Source: Pampus argenteus | Taxonomy: Eukaryota > Chordata > Actinopteri > Scombriformes > Stromateidae | Assembly: GCA_036937835.1 (NCBI GenBank) | Contig: CM072866.1 | Coordinates: forward strand, 15,229,501-15,293,500 | Direction: 5' to 3' | DNA length: 64,000 nucleotides | In this document: positions 46,902 to 56,114 of the stretch, piece after piece | Numbering within the stretch: the first letter of the stretch is position 1 | How the letters are laid out: every line of letters starts with the position of its first letter | The notes under the pieces: generated by a model | Databases searched by the model: none | The model's input: only the letters and a program-made list of their open reading frames with translations | What the model was told of the DNA's origin: nothing | Translations under genes and position numbers: made by a program

Positions 46902-49053
46902 ACACGCTGATTCTTTGTTATAAGAGTTACAGTGATCTCTAAATTAAGGTTTTTTTTAGATGTATATTTTTTCTACATTTTCTTGCCTTTTTTAATGTAA
47001 AGCTGATAGTAAGTAATCTGATGGGGAAACAAGGGAAGAGCGAGGGGCATGACATGCAACAAAGGTCCCTAACAGGAGTCAAACCAGGGACGTTGTGTTT
47101 ATGTGGCATGTGCTGTAACCACAAGCTAAGTTAATTTGATCTGCCTGAAAGTATTCATGTGATGTAAATTTATCAGGGGATCAGGTGACAGTCAAGGACA
47201 ACTTGCTATTTGAGTGTAAACTAATTTATTTTGCCAGCTCACAAGATCTAAACTGGACTGATGGCCGTTAAGAAGCCACATATTTTTAACACCCAGTAAT
47301 TTACATCAAGATAACTCCTTGTGTAACCAGTATAACTTTTTGTAGAACAATTAGAGATAACGGCAGCTCTCTTCAGAAACTTTCTTTGTTGCCTCCTTCA
47401 GCAGTAGACTCTTTAGCAGATAAACGTCTTCTGAAGTGTCTTTACACTGGTTTTCTAACCACATTATACAGTCTTGATCACTTGATGAATTAATATGTAA
47501 AGTGAGATTTTTACGCTGTGCCAGCAGTCAAACCACATACAGGATTAAAGTTCATCTGGGCTTAATATGACAGACAGTCAAACACACACATACAACATCA
47601 CATAATTTAAAGCATTCCCATATAACATGATTATGATGCTGTAAATTGAATCTCATGCATTTGCACACACTGTTAGTAAAAAAGGCAAGTGACTACAGCG
47701 GTGCCTGTGTGCGTGTGTGTGTATGTGTGTGTGCGTGCGTGTATGTGCATGTGTGTGTGTGTGTGTGTTGCAGGTTATATGTGTAGTCCCTCTGTATTGG
47801 ACAAGGATGGGGTGAGCGCTGCAGCCATAGCAGGAGAGTTGATTTCCTATCTGGCCACTAAAAACATAAGCCTTTCTCAACAACTCACTACCATCTTTGA
47901 AGAGTAAGACGCACACACACACACACACGCATATACATTACTATATACTATATATTCAAAAGCATTTTTATTCATTTTGTTCCATTTCTCTATCAACAGA
48001 AATTCATACATTTTGTTCATAATAAAGTTATATTTAATATATATATAACACTTCCACTGTCCTACATTATCTTAAATTTTTTTAAATTATATGTCACATT
48101 TTTCAGATGATCAATAGGACATTTTGGATGTAGATTATTCATCTCTCTTTCTACTCTTCATTCTCAGGTACGGCTACCACATCAGTAAGAACTCTTACTT
48201 TATCTGCCATGACCAGGATGTGATCCGAAGTCTATTTGATCGCCTGCGCAACTATGGTGGCCAGAAGGACTCATACCCAACCGAATGTGGGCGTTTCTCC
48301 ATCTCTGCTGTGCGAGACTTGACCACTGGCTACGACAACAACCAACCCAATAACAAGGCTGTAAGGACGCACAGACTCGTACATCCACACAGCGCTGTTG
48401 ACATTCGGCCAGACATTTTTGTGAAACATTTGTTATGCACTGCAAGTCCATCACGTTTCCATTAGACAGTTAATTAAGTTTTTTTGTGGCCATTATTTGC
48501 CTTTATGAGACAGTTGATAGAGATACAGATAGGAAACAGGAAGAAAAAGAGTATGGCTACAACTAAAGTTAAAAATGTAAAAAAAAATTTTGTCTAATCA
48601 TTTTTCTTCTTAAAAAAAATGTTCCTCTTTTGTTTTAATTCTTTCTGTCCGTCCATTGCCCTCTCCTCGTGTCCACAGGTTCTTCCCACCTCCAGTTCCA
48701 GTCAGATGATCACATTTACCTTCTCTAACGGGGGAGTGGCCACTATGAGGACCAGTGGCACAGAGCCAAAAATCAAATACTACACTGAACTCTGTGCTGC
48801 CCCTGGTAACAGGTACGTTACCACTGAGATCTGGTCAGCTTCCCACACTGACATCTGTCTCTAACTGTAAAAGGAAACCCTAATTATTTAAATATTGATA
48901 ATTCATTATGTCTCTTTGTTTTCCCCTCTGACTCTTTGGGTCTGTAACAGTGATGTGACACGCCTTAAGAAGGACCTGGATGAATTGGTTGATGCCATCA
49001 TCGAAAACTTCTTTGAACCAAAGAAGAATAAGCTGCAGCCAAAGCCGGAGTAG
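42715..49053 (+). CDS. pgm2: PGM2, phosphopentomutase / phosphoglucomutase 2 (spliced, 13 exons)
   Basis: The spliced CDS joins 42715-42789, 43757-43924, 44169-44360, 44976-45059, 45282-45475, 45693-45882, 45970-46067, 46305-46485, 46756-46849, 47774-47903, 48168-48360, 48679-48812 and 48951-49053: 611 residues, all junctions GT-AG and in frame, essentially the length of human PGM2. Family knowledge: a cytosolic alpha-D-phosphohexomutase that interconverts ribose-1-P/ribose-5-P (and deoxyribose phosphates), also glucose-1-P/glucose-6-P, linking nucleoside salvage to the pentose phosphate pathway. Visible active-site loops: phosphoserine loop TASHNPKEDNGYK (Ser about 163), Mg2+ loop DPDADR (320-325), sugar-binding loop FEEAIGY (421-427), phosphate-binding loop RTSGTEPK (557-564). 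No lesion is seen. I prefer PGM2 over PGM2L1 because of near-colinear sequence and adjacency to tbc1d1. Confidence 0.97.
43127..43191 (+). repeat. ~65-nt dispersed repeat, copy 1
   Basis: Shares GTGTTCAT...GGGCACC...GTTTTAA and the 24-nt core ending in TTGTGAACCTGTCCTTTAA with 54709-54774, in the same orientation. Confidence 0.75.
43692..43742. repeat. (TG)22(TA)4 microsatellite next to the pgm2 exon 2 acceptor
   Basis: Uninterrupted TG then TA dinucleotides, ending 14 nt before exon 2. Confidence 0.95.
43757..43924 (+). CDS. pgm2: pgm2 exon 2
   Basis: Residues 26-81, including the family signature RMEFGTAGLRAAMGPG. Donor CAG|GTTGGT. Confidence 0.96.
44169..44360 (+). CDS. pgm2: pgm2 exon 3
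   Basis: Residues 82-145, with the GYDARAHPPSGGNSKRFA block and LFSDITPTPFV. Acceptor CATTGCAG, donor GTG|GTAATC. Confidence 0.96.
44361..44975 (+). other. pgm2: pgm2 intron 3
   Basis: About 0.6 kb. The central part (about 44600-44740), with 'agtatactacattttgtat', resembles a dispersed element also seen at 7300-7375. No coding signal. Confidence 0.4.
44976..45059 (+). CDS. pgm2: pgm2 exon 4 (catalytic phosphoserine)
   Basis: Residues 146-173. Contains TASHNPKEDNGYK, the phosphoserine loop of hexomutases; the serine at about 163 carries the catalytic phosphate in the family. Confidence 0.97.
45282..45475 (+). CDS. pgm2: pgm2 exon 5
   Basis: Residues 174-237: VYWENGAQIVSPHDKGISKA and on to NHCHH. 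Donor ACAG|GTGCTC, phase 2. Confidence 0.95.
45693..45882 (+). CDS. pgm2: pgm2 exon 6
   Basis: Residues 238-301, with VHTSVHGVGHTFVQSAF and EQKDPDPEFPTVKYPNPEEG, both near-identical to the vertebrate family. Donor CTG|GTACAC. Confidence 0.96.
45970..46067 (+). CDS. pgm2: pgm2 exon 7 (metal-binding loop)
   Basis: Residues 302-333. Contains ANDPDADRLAIAEK; DPDADR coordinates Mg2+ in the family. Phase 2 exit at AAGAG|GTGTGT. Confidence 0.97.
46305..46485 (+). CDS. pgm2: pgm2 exon 8
   Basis: Residues 334-394, GQWRVFSGNELGALLGWWMF and LSSTVSSKILRAIALKEG. Acceptor CTGTCAG, donor GAG|GTAACA. Confidence 0.96.
46756..46849 (+). CDS. pgm2: pgm2 exon 9 (sugar-binding loop)
   Basis: Residues 395-425, ending FAFEEAI; the loop FEEAIGY continues into exon 10. 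The donor ATAG|GTATGC is followed five bases later by a (CA)20 tract. Confidence 0.96.
46850..47773 (+). other. pgm2: pgm2 intron 9, with CA repeat at its 5' end and TG repeat at its 3' end
   Basis: 924 nt. (CA)20 at 46855-46894, continuing as CA-rich to 46905, begins right after the donor. TG-rich DNA (47705-47770) with pure (GT)9 at 47751-47768 runs to TTGCAG, leaving no ordinary polypyrimidine tract. An inverted SINE lies inside (46995-47135). Confidence 0.85.
46995..47140 (-). mobile_element. tRNA-derived SINE copy in pgm2 intron 9
   Basis: On the minus strand it reads TTAGCTTGTGGTTACAGC (A-box-like) followed by CCTGGTTTGACTCC (B-box-like) and a 'GGGACCTTTGTTGCATGTCATGCCCC' type tail. 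This is the common percomorph tRNA-SINE layout. It is too diverged and lacks a cloverleaf, so it is not a tRNA gene. Confidence 0.75.
47774..47903 (+). CDS. pgm2: pgm2 exon 10
   Basis: Residues 426-468: GYMCSPSVLDKDGVSAAAIA and TKNISLSQQL. 130 nt, so skipping would shift the frame. Flanked by a TG tract upstream and a (CA)9 tract downstream (47912-47929). Confidence 0.96.
48168..48360 (+). CDS. pgm2: pgm2 exon 11
   Basis: Residues 469-533: YGYHISKNSYFICHDQ and SAVRDLTTGYD. Acceptor TTCTCAG with a normal pyrimidine tract, donor GCT|GTAAGG. Confidence 0.96.
48361..48678 (+). other. pgm2: pgm2 intron 11
   Basis: 318 nt. A short piece near 48505-48560 ('agatacagataggaaacagg') resembles the tail of the SINE family seen elsewhere. 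Nothing else is recognisable. Confidence 0.4.
48679..48812 (+). CDS. pgm2: pgm2 exon 12 (phosphate-binding loop)
   Basis: Residues 534-577, containing GGVATMRTSGTEPKIKYY, the C-terminal phosphate-binding loop. Phase 2 exit at AACAG|GTACGT. Confidence 0.97.
48951..49053 (+). CDS. pgm2: pgm2 exon 13 and stop
   Basis: Residues 578-611, ending KNKLQPKPE then TAG at 49051-49053. The C-terminus closely resembles human PGM2. Confidence 0.95.
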
Positions 49054-49915
49054 AACTGAGTTTTATAATTACAGACAGACATACAATAACAAACAGGACC
49101 AGTTGTGATTACAATCTCAGAACAGTATTTCAGATAATGTCTTAATTACACCAGAAGGGATTCTTGATTTAACTCAGGCTTTACTTACTATTTTAGCAAA
49201 TGAGTCTTAATTTGATAATTGCAGGTTTTATTGAAACATCTAACCTCCATCCTGACTCAGTTAAACCATCCATATGTTTTGAGGCTTTAACTTTAGATTC
49301 AGTGCCAGTTTTACATCTAGCAACACACATCACATTATAACACATAGCAGCTACATGCTTTGGATTCAGTTTACTTCAGTGCTGTGGATCTTAACACAAC
49401 AGCCATTCCTGCTTCCTGTGAATAGTGATAGATGCACATATTCCTGCATATTCACATGTATTTTACAGTTATACATTCCACACTGTGCTTCAGCATCAAC
49501 TGCAAGGCTGCTAAAATGAAGAGTTACAGGAGAATGTAAATGAAATTGATATTGTAACTTTAAATGAAGACAAAAACTTTGAATATGTAATATCTTGGTT
49601 AATAGTGAGGTATAACATTGAAATGTGAAAGTTAGATTTTTTGTTGTTGTTTAAAAGGTTAATTTATTACCTGATTCTGTAAAATGACAAGGCCTAAAAG
49701 CTCACAGCACCACCAAGTGGAGAAATTGTACATGAATCTGTGAATGGTTAAAACCTAAAGACTATCGTGTTTAGGCTCCCTTTACTAGCCATTATTTTAG
49801 TGATCATGAATGGCTGTTCCAGAAATGGGTAAAACCTTTCCTAATGTGCCTCCAACTCAAATATACTGCGCTGCAAATATACATGATCTCAATAAATGAC
49901 TCTAACAGTGCGACT
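49054..49915 (+). terminator. pgm2: pgm2 3' UTR with poly(A) signal
   Basis: The only AATAAA between the pgm2 stop and tbc1d1 is at 49891-49896, giving a 3' UTR of about 0.86 kb. The sequence is AT-rich with no ORF of note. Confidence 0.6.
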
Positions 49916-49944
49916 GGAGACAAATGTATTGGGATAGAGCGAGA

Positions 49945-50110
49945 ACAGATACACACGCATGCGCGCACGCACGTACGCACGCGTGGACTGTATATAAACA
50001 CTACCCGTCCGACGTCGCCCCGGCATCCTCTAGCAACGCATGCATGCAGCATGCACTTGTCATGAGTATAGAGAGGAGGGAGGTAGAGACGACCCTGTCA
50101 TCTATATTTA
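49945..50110 (+). promoter_or_regulatory. tbc1d1: Putative tbc1d1 promoter with TATA box
   Basis: TATATAAA at 49991-49998 is preceded by an alternating purine-pyrimidine, CpG-bearing run (about 49952-49984) and followed by a CpG-rich stretch with ACGTCGCC. GCATCCTCTAGCAAC (50023-50037) looks like an imperfect RFX X-box. Transcription start would be near 50022-50030 if the TATA box is used. Confidence 0.55.
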
Positions 50111-50230
50111 ACTCATACTCTCTCCGTGGGTGTGTGTTGTGTGTAGTTTATCTGACACACATTGCAACCTAGCTACACTTTATGTCGTTACGCACTCCGG
50201 ACAGGACGGCTGAGTTCTAGCAGTGAGCAG
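50025..50230 (+). other. tbc1d1: tbc1d1 exon 1, non-coding
   Basis: Ends at a consensus donor, GAGCAG|GTAAGC (50231). The 5' end is inferred from the TATA box. It precedes the coding exon with an acceptor at 51061-51063 (TTCTGCAG). Confidence 0.5.
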
Positions 50231-51063
50231 GTAAGCCACCACGAGAAGGAGAATGAAATGGTGTTGAATGTTGTAAATATTTATTTATCACGTTGGGAGT
50301 AGCTCACATTAATATTAGTTAAGTCGTGCGTAAATATAACTTCTTAAAATTTACAAGAACCAGGTGAAATTTAGGAGTGTGGGTCCGCGTCCTCGGAAAT
50401 AACACTTCCGTTTTAATGCTACAGACTGACCCACATACACCCTGCACTGCTCCAGCTGATATAACTTGAAGGAATTATTTATATTGCAAGGTCAAACATG
50501 AGCCGCTTTGATTTTACTCCTCAATAAGTTACGGTATTATTCTCATCACTATTTTCACAACTTTTTTTTATTTTTATTATTAACCGACGTTGTCATTTGA
50601 ACCTTTTATCTATAGCTTTGATTTCACATACAGAAATTATACCACTATACCCCTCTATCTGTCAGTATTATCTGTATGACTTGCCAAATATGAATTCCTC
50701 GCAGTGTAACTATCATGTATTTGTGTGTGTGTCCTTGACACTGTAAAAGTCTAGGTCAGTAGTCAAGCCATGTGATTCTGGCTGGGTAAACACCAGGTGG
50801 TCATTTTTGTAGTAGCTACCCTTTGACTACCACAACATAGAGCTTCACTGGTTCATTATTTCCTGAGAATATTGACCTGATTCTCCAACATTACAAAGTA
50901 GATCACAAAATCCAGGAATGACATCAAATTATAAATTCCTTTAAGAATACAATGTTTGCTCAGTATATGTCTTTTGGACTCTTAAAAGAACCGGCATGTG
51001 CCTGTGACTGTCCTGTTACATATTGGAATAAAAACTGTCTGCTATCTAAATGATGTTCTGCAG
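50231..51063 (+). other. tbc1d1: tbc1d1 intron 1
   Basis: About 0.83 kb between the putative donor at 50231 and acceptor at 51063. AT-rich, with no repeats or coding signal that I can name. Confidence 0.4.
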
Positions 51064-51088
51064 GTAAAAGCAGAGGCAGACAGCTGCC

Positions 51089-51661
51089 ATGGAGGGACTC
51101 TACTTTGAAGTGAAGCCCAGGAGAGGTGAAACCCTCAGGCCAGGGAGCTCTGACAAACCCCGTCCTAATCTAACATCAAACCACCGATCATTTTCATCAC
51201 TTTCACATCTCAGTTCTTCTCAAAAGCTCACCTCGGCCAGGGAGAGCACTGCTACATGGGGGGAAAATGTGGAGGAAGAGGTAGAAGAAGAGGTACGATA
51301 CAAACTGACATTAATTGGGTCTCTACCGGTCCACCAGATTACCACTATGGCCATGCTGCCCTGGGTGGTGGCTGAGATTAGCAGGTCTCGGTGTGTAGGA
51401 CAAGGAGGCGGACAGCAGGACCCCCCAACCCAGAATCAGACAGTTTTTCTATGTGTGTCGGCATCATGGGTCCGGTGTGTGTCCATTTGGGCTGAGGGGC
51501 TTGTTTGGGACCCTTTAAGACATACAGTGCTATTTGAATGCCGTCCGCACCAGGTGACAAAACTAATTCACAACAGCCAGGAGCCCAGCAGCTTTGGCTG
51601 TCTGGTAAGAGGTGCACCAAACTGCACCTGCTATGCCTTCCAGTGCCAGGACAGCACTAAG
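51089..51661 (+). CDS. tbc1d1: TBC1D1, first coding exon (N-terminus and start of PTB domain 1)
   Basis: 191 codons from ATG (CTGCCATGG, good context) to donor AAG|GTAGGT, phase 0. TBC1D1 is a Rab GTPase-activating protein phosphorylated by AKT and AMPK that restrains GLUT4 vesicle traffic in muscle. Seen: residues 1-70 form a Ser/Arg-rich extension ending in an acidic run (ENVEEEVEEEV); residues 71-191 match the first PTB domain (LIGSLPVHQITTMAMLPWVV, then LFECRPHQVTKLIHNSQEPSSFGC, CYAFQCQDSTK). SLPVH and the TTMxMLPWVVAE core favour TBC1D1 over TBC1D4, and so does its place downstream of pgm2 in the same orientation. The extension is about 40 residues longer than I recall in mammals. The rest of PTB1, PTB2 and the TBC domain are not in the window as far as I can see. 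Confidence 0.88.
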
Positions 51662-53240
51662 GTAGGTGTGTGTGCATGTGTTCACAAGTTATGACATGAG
51701 AATAAACACTAGTGTCTCAGGCTGTAGGCACGATATACAGGTATATACATAGTAAAAAAACATTTGTTGGAAAAGGAATTACTTCATACTGTTTTACTTT
51801 TATTAGAGTAACAAAAGGTGAATCATGTTATGAGGAATAACTAGAGCTCAAACTGATACCTCAACAGACAGGACAGTTTAGATATTAGCTGCACATTATA
51901 AATAAAGCCCTAACTATAACCATGAACTTAAGACCTCATTGCTTTAGATTTATAGTCACATTATGTTGAATGCCATTTAGCAGGATTCATTAGTTACTGC
52001 ATATAAAATTGGAAAAAAAAATACACTGAAGCATTTATATCAAACAATCTGGCAGCAAGCTCCTCCTTATATTTAATGATAGAAAGCTATCCAAGCATTT
52101 AATGTGACCGTGTCAGTATTTATTCTGACCTCTCACTTAGAGAAACTGGATCTGGCGTCTGTAATATGGCCGTCCACTGTGCTTTCATTCTTTTATTTCA
52201 ATGACACAAGTGAACACTGACAAAAAAAATCCACAAACAGTACACACATTCTCACACTCTGCTGACCAGCACATCCGTGACCTCTAATCCTTCCACCTCT
52301 CACATGGCAGCCTCTGTGCACTGTAAAGCTGCAGCTGGTCAGGCTGTAGGCCAGAGACATATAAGTTGACCAAATCATAGAGATGGAGACAGTGGAGCAT
52401 GTTAAATGGATTATGTACTATGTAATGTTCTGTAAATATAACTGAGTATATATACAGTACCACTGCACTTACTATATGTGGTGCACACATGTACATCAAC
52501 TCTACTTCAGCATATACACACACTGTTCACATGATGTGATGAAGGTACAGGTGTGTGTGTGTGTTTATGTTTTACTTCAGGGAGAGCAGACAAGTTGCTT
52601 CAAATGAGCAGGATGTATGACCATGTTACTATAGAGACAACTTCCTGTGGCTAAGCGCCTGTTGCAATGTGTTTGTCGTGTAGGTCGAATGTGGGTGTGG
52701 GTGCTTGTTGTTCTCTCTCTGTCTCTCTCTCTCTCTTCTCAGCCTTTCCAAGAATGTGATGATGATGTCAGGCTGACCACCTGTTGCCCTAGCTCTGTCA
52801 TACACACACGCACACATATTATATATGTAATCATTGGGCATTGCTGTGGGGCTTTGAACACTCATTTATCATTCAAACTGATTTTGCTTTTAATTTATTA
52901 TTTTGGTCAATATTCCTATGCATATAAAGGTACGTAACTGCACCAAGCTAGAGTATGAGTCAAGAGCAACCCTGGTCCTTGAACCAAAACCACACACACC
53001 ATCACATCAAATCTATACATCTATGTACATCTTCACACACTTAATGTGCAAGTATTGTTATTTTACATGGAGGATGTGATGGTTCAGTGTCATTACCTCA
53101 CAATTTCATGTGTAGTAATCATCCAAATGTGTGCCCACTTCTTTCAACTATACCATAACAGACACATTATACTGATGTGCCTTATACCGTACTTCCTTCT
53201 GTGTCAGACCTTGAGAGTGAAGTCATTTATTGGGTTAAGG

Positions 53241-53241
<1 letters not shown>

Positions 53242-53287
<46 letters not shown>
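53242..53287. repeat. (TG)23 microsatellite
   Basis: Uninterrupted TG dinucleotides in tbc1d1 intron 2. Confidence 0.95.
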
Positions 53288-53289
<2 letters not shown>

Positions 53290-53446
53290 TGCGTGGATGG
53301 GGTGAATTATATGAACTAAAAGGATTGTTGTTTTTAATATGATATATTAGACATTTAAACTATTTGAAATAAAATACATTTTCTGTATGTGTTTAATTAT
53401 GAATGGTAACAATACTTAAAGTACAGTGATTTGTTTGCATATTCTT

Positions 53447-53980
53447 GCCAGTGGTGGAAAGTAACTAAGTTAGGCCTACATTCACTCAAGTACTGTACTT
53501 AAGTACAATTTTATGGTACATGTACTTTACTTATTAGTATTATAATTTTATGCTGATTTATACTTCCACACTACTGCATTTCAGACTTTCTGCTCCATTT
53601 ATTTCACAACCGTAGTTACTAGTTACTTCCCAGATTAAGATTTTATTCATAAAAAATAGTATTGTATACTATATATCATATATTTATATATTCATATATA
53701 TTTATATATTCATGTCATGGATTAGACATTTCAACATTATGTGTTAAAATGAGCTCTAACTGTACACATCAATTCATGTGTTTTAATTTTCAATTATATA
53801 CATATATGATAAATATAACTTTATATGAATTTCTATAATGAGAACTTTTACTTTTGACACTTAAAGTACATTTTGCTGTTAATACTACTCATGCATTACT
53901 CATAATGGAGTTTTTTTTAGATTGTTATATTGCTACTTTTACTCAAGTAACAGATGCAAGTACTACCATTGCTTGCCAAT
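53447..53980 (+). mobile_element. Foldback/MITE-like element, near full length
   Basis: Starts GCCAGTGGTGGAAAGTAAC and continues 'actcaagtactgtacttaag'. It ends 'ttttactcaagtaacagatgcaagtactaccattgc', so the two ends are inverted relatives. This family is very common in percomorph fishes. The interior (53650-53830) is a run of TATATA-rich sequence. Confidence 0.8.
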
Positions 53981-54708
53981 GTCATACAGAGCACAATAGA
54001 CATGTAGGACATGAAGTCTGTCATAAACAGTATTTGTTTGTGGTAAAAATGGTCAATATGGATAAATGTGTCATTAGTGCATAATATAACATTTCAGAGA
54101 TAATGAGGAAACTGTCAGGAAACAATAAGTGTCTCAGAGGGGTTTTCCTGCTCCTGCAGTGATAAAAAGCAACCACTGGGTGTCACCACTGAAGTGTTAC
54201 AAAGGTCATAGTGTTTCAGTGTGAGTTATGTTTAAGGATTTGCATTTTTCTCAGTGCTTTTTATTTATTTAATTCTAAATTCCTTATTCAATAGAAAATG
54301 TAAACACTGTTCCTTTTTGTAGTCTAACATTAATTTAAAAAGCAGTTGGTGGTTTGAGTTTTAATTACAACCTTCTTTAATTAATTTGCTTTCAGTTTAA
54401 ATATTTGTTTTAATATTGAAATTAATAATAAATAAATAAATTGTCTCATTTTAATTTAATTCAATTATTACTATTACTCAATCACGTTTGTGCTGTGAAC
54501 AGATGCTAATGATAAAGATTAACTAATACATGTCAAAGGCACTGCTTGTATTTATTATATTAGTCAATATATTATACTAGTCATATTTTGGCCAATTATT
54601 CATTCTTATTATTATTAGTCTGAGGTATTCATATTAAGTGGATATATCTTTGTGTTTCATCGGACAGTATGAACAGGGGAATGATTATGGCTAGGTAAAT
54701 ATATTTCA

Positions 54709-54774
54709 GTGTTCATGGGGGCACCTGACTATTGTTTTAACACAGACTAGAAAAATTGTGAACCTGTCCTTTAA
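54709..54774 (+). repeat. ~65-nt dispersed repeat, copy 2
   Basis: Aligns over its length with 43127-43191. The 3' half is almost identical, including GAACCTGTCCTTTAA. Confidence 0.75.
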
Positions 54775-55199
54775 GATATTGTCTTAACATGGCAACTTTG
54801 TCAAGGTTCATCTTAAGATAAAACCACATCAAATGAGGATTCAAAGGCCTTGTGTCTGCCCTGCCCGTAGACAGGAAATGCTGTTAATATTCAGTCATAC
54901 CAACGAAGATAATACACAGTTTACATCATGGTTGTAAAGCAGGAGAAACCACCCAAAAGTCTGCCGCCTTAACGTTTGACCAACCCCGGACAGGAACTGT
55001 GTCCACACCAGTCTCTCAACGTATTGGTGGATTTAGCGGTGCCAAGCAACCAGAGAGAGACCCGGAATAAAGTCGGAAGTTAGTGGACTCGCCTTCAAAA
55101 TAAAAGGAAAACCCTGTCGTGTGTGGAAGATATCGATATGAAGCGATTGTAATTCTCTTACTTTGAAATGTCTTAAACCGGATGTCTTGTGATCGTGTG

Positions 55200-55411
55200 T
55201 TGGCCAACTTGAGCTTCACCGTGAGGTCGTGGGTTTTCAGGGAGCATACTCAACTTTCCAATGAAATGGTATTCAAGTGCCCCACTTTGTCAGAGATTAG
55301 TTTCAGGAGAGTGACCGTTCAGACGTTGTTTTTGTAAAGTTGATGGCGGATGGGATGAAAGCACGACTCCAGCGATTCAACCTGTTCAACGTCAAACAAG
55401 AACGGAAAGAT
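55200..55411 (+). CDS. First exon of an unidentified gene (coding part 55343-55411)
   Basis: A CpG-containing stretch (about 54960-55440) with an ATG at 55343 opens 23 codons (MADGMKARLQRFNLFNVKQ, then ERKD) to a strong donor, GAT|GTAAGT, phase 0. The 5' limit given is arbitrary; two upstream ATGs (55262 and 55267) lie in the presumed UTR. I do not recognise the peptide. It could start a gene nested in or downstream of tbc1d1, or be an alternative first exon of tbc1d1. No further exon was found in the remaining 8.6 kb. Confidence 0.5.
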
Positions 55412-56114
55412 GTAAGTGAAGTTGAAAAAGCTGTTGTCTGACTGCGCGAGTTTGGTTTAGTTTGCGTGCCGTGCTAAGTGGATAGTTAGCTAACCGAGGT
55501 AGTTAGCCAACATTGACATTAGCCAAAGTGTCGATAATATATGTAATTGAGCTACTTGACTTGTTATACATCTCCAGCAGAATAGTCATTACATGTCTAG
55601 TAACGTGTTCCCTATTTATTATTGACGAAAATTTAGGTTTTCACCATAAAATATGATCTTACGTTACTCAATTTAAGGCTAGCTGACGTCCAGACCCACA
55701 GGCTTGTCTTAATACCAGGTATGTGTTGGTTTTATTAGTGTTTGTTTACAGTGTAAATATCATATGAACTTCAACATACCCTACTGCTCTTCCTCCTGAG
55801 AGAGGGTAGTGATGGCAGGCTACTGCAGTAGTCGGTCAAATGACCATATACCATAACTGGTCATGAGCCTTTGATGTGAACTATGAATGGTTTCTGTTGG
55901 TGAGCTGCCTGTAAATATTCAGGGTCATTTAGCCTCATTCAGTAGTCAGCAGTTTAATACGTATGTGCTGTAGTTTAGTAAAAATTATTTACTTTAACAT
56001 TGGAATAAGATGAAAATGTCTATATGTTGAATTGGAAGATAAGATGTTGGTTGCACTTGGATATTTGTGCCTCGTGTATTGTAAATATTGTGTTAGCATC
56101 TTCACTGCTGTTGG

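Larger units (their letters stand above)
51662..55300 (+). other. tbc1d1: tbc1d1 intron 2 (start), non-coding
   Basis: No continuation of the PTB domain was found. Holds a (TG)23 tract (53242-53287), a full foldback element (53447-53980), and one copy of a ~65-nt dispersed repeat (54709-54774). An acceptor-like CTTCTCAG at 52734-52741 is followed by a short open frame without family similarity. Confidence 0.5.

Noticed and set aside
46995..47140. A tRNA gene on the minus strand (A- and B-box-like sequences)
   Set aside because: No cloverleaf can be drawn and the boxes are diverged; the same layout recurs at 215-352 and 17195-17300, so it is a SINE.
52742..52865. Candidate second tbc1d1 coding exon after CTTCTCAG
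   Set aside because: The frame is open but does not resemble the end of the PTB domain, and no donor follows in a usable position.
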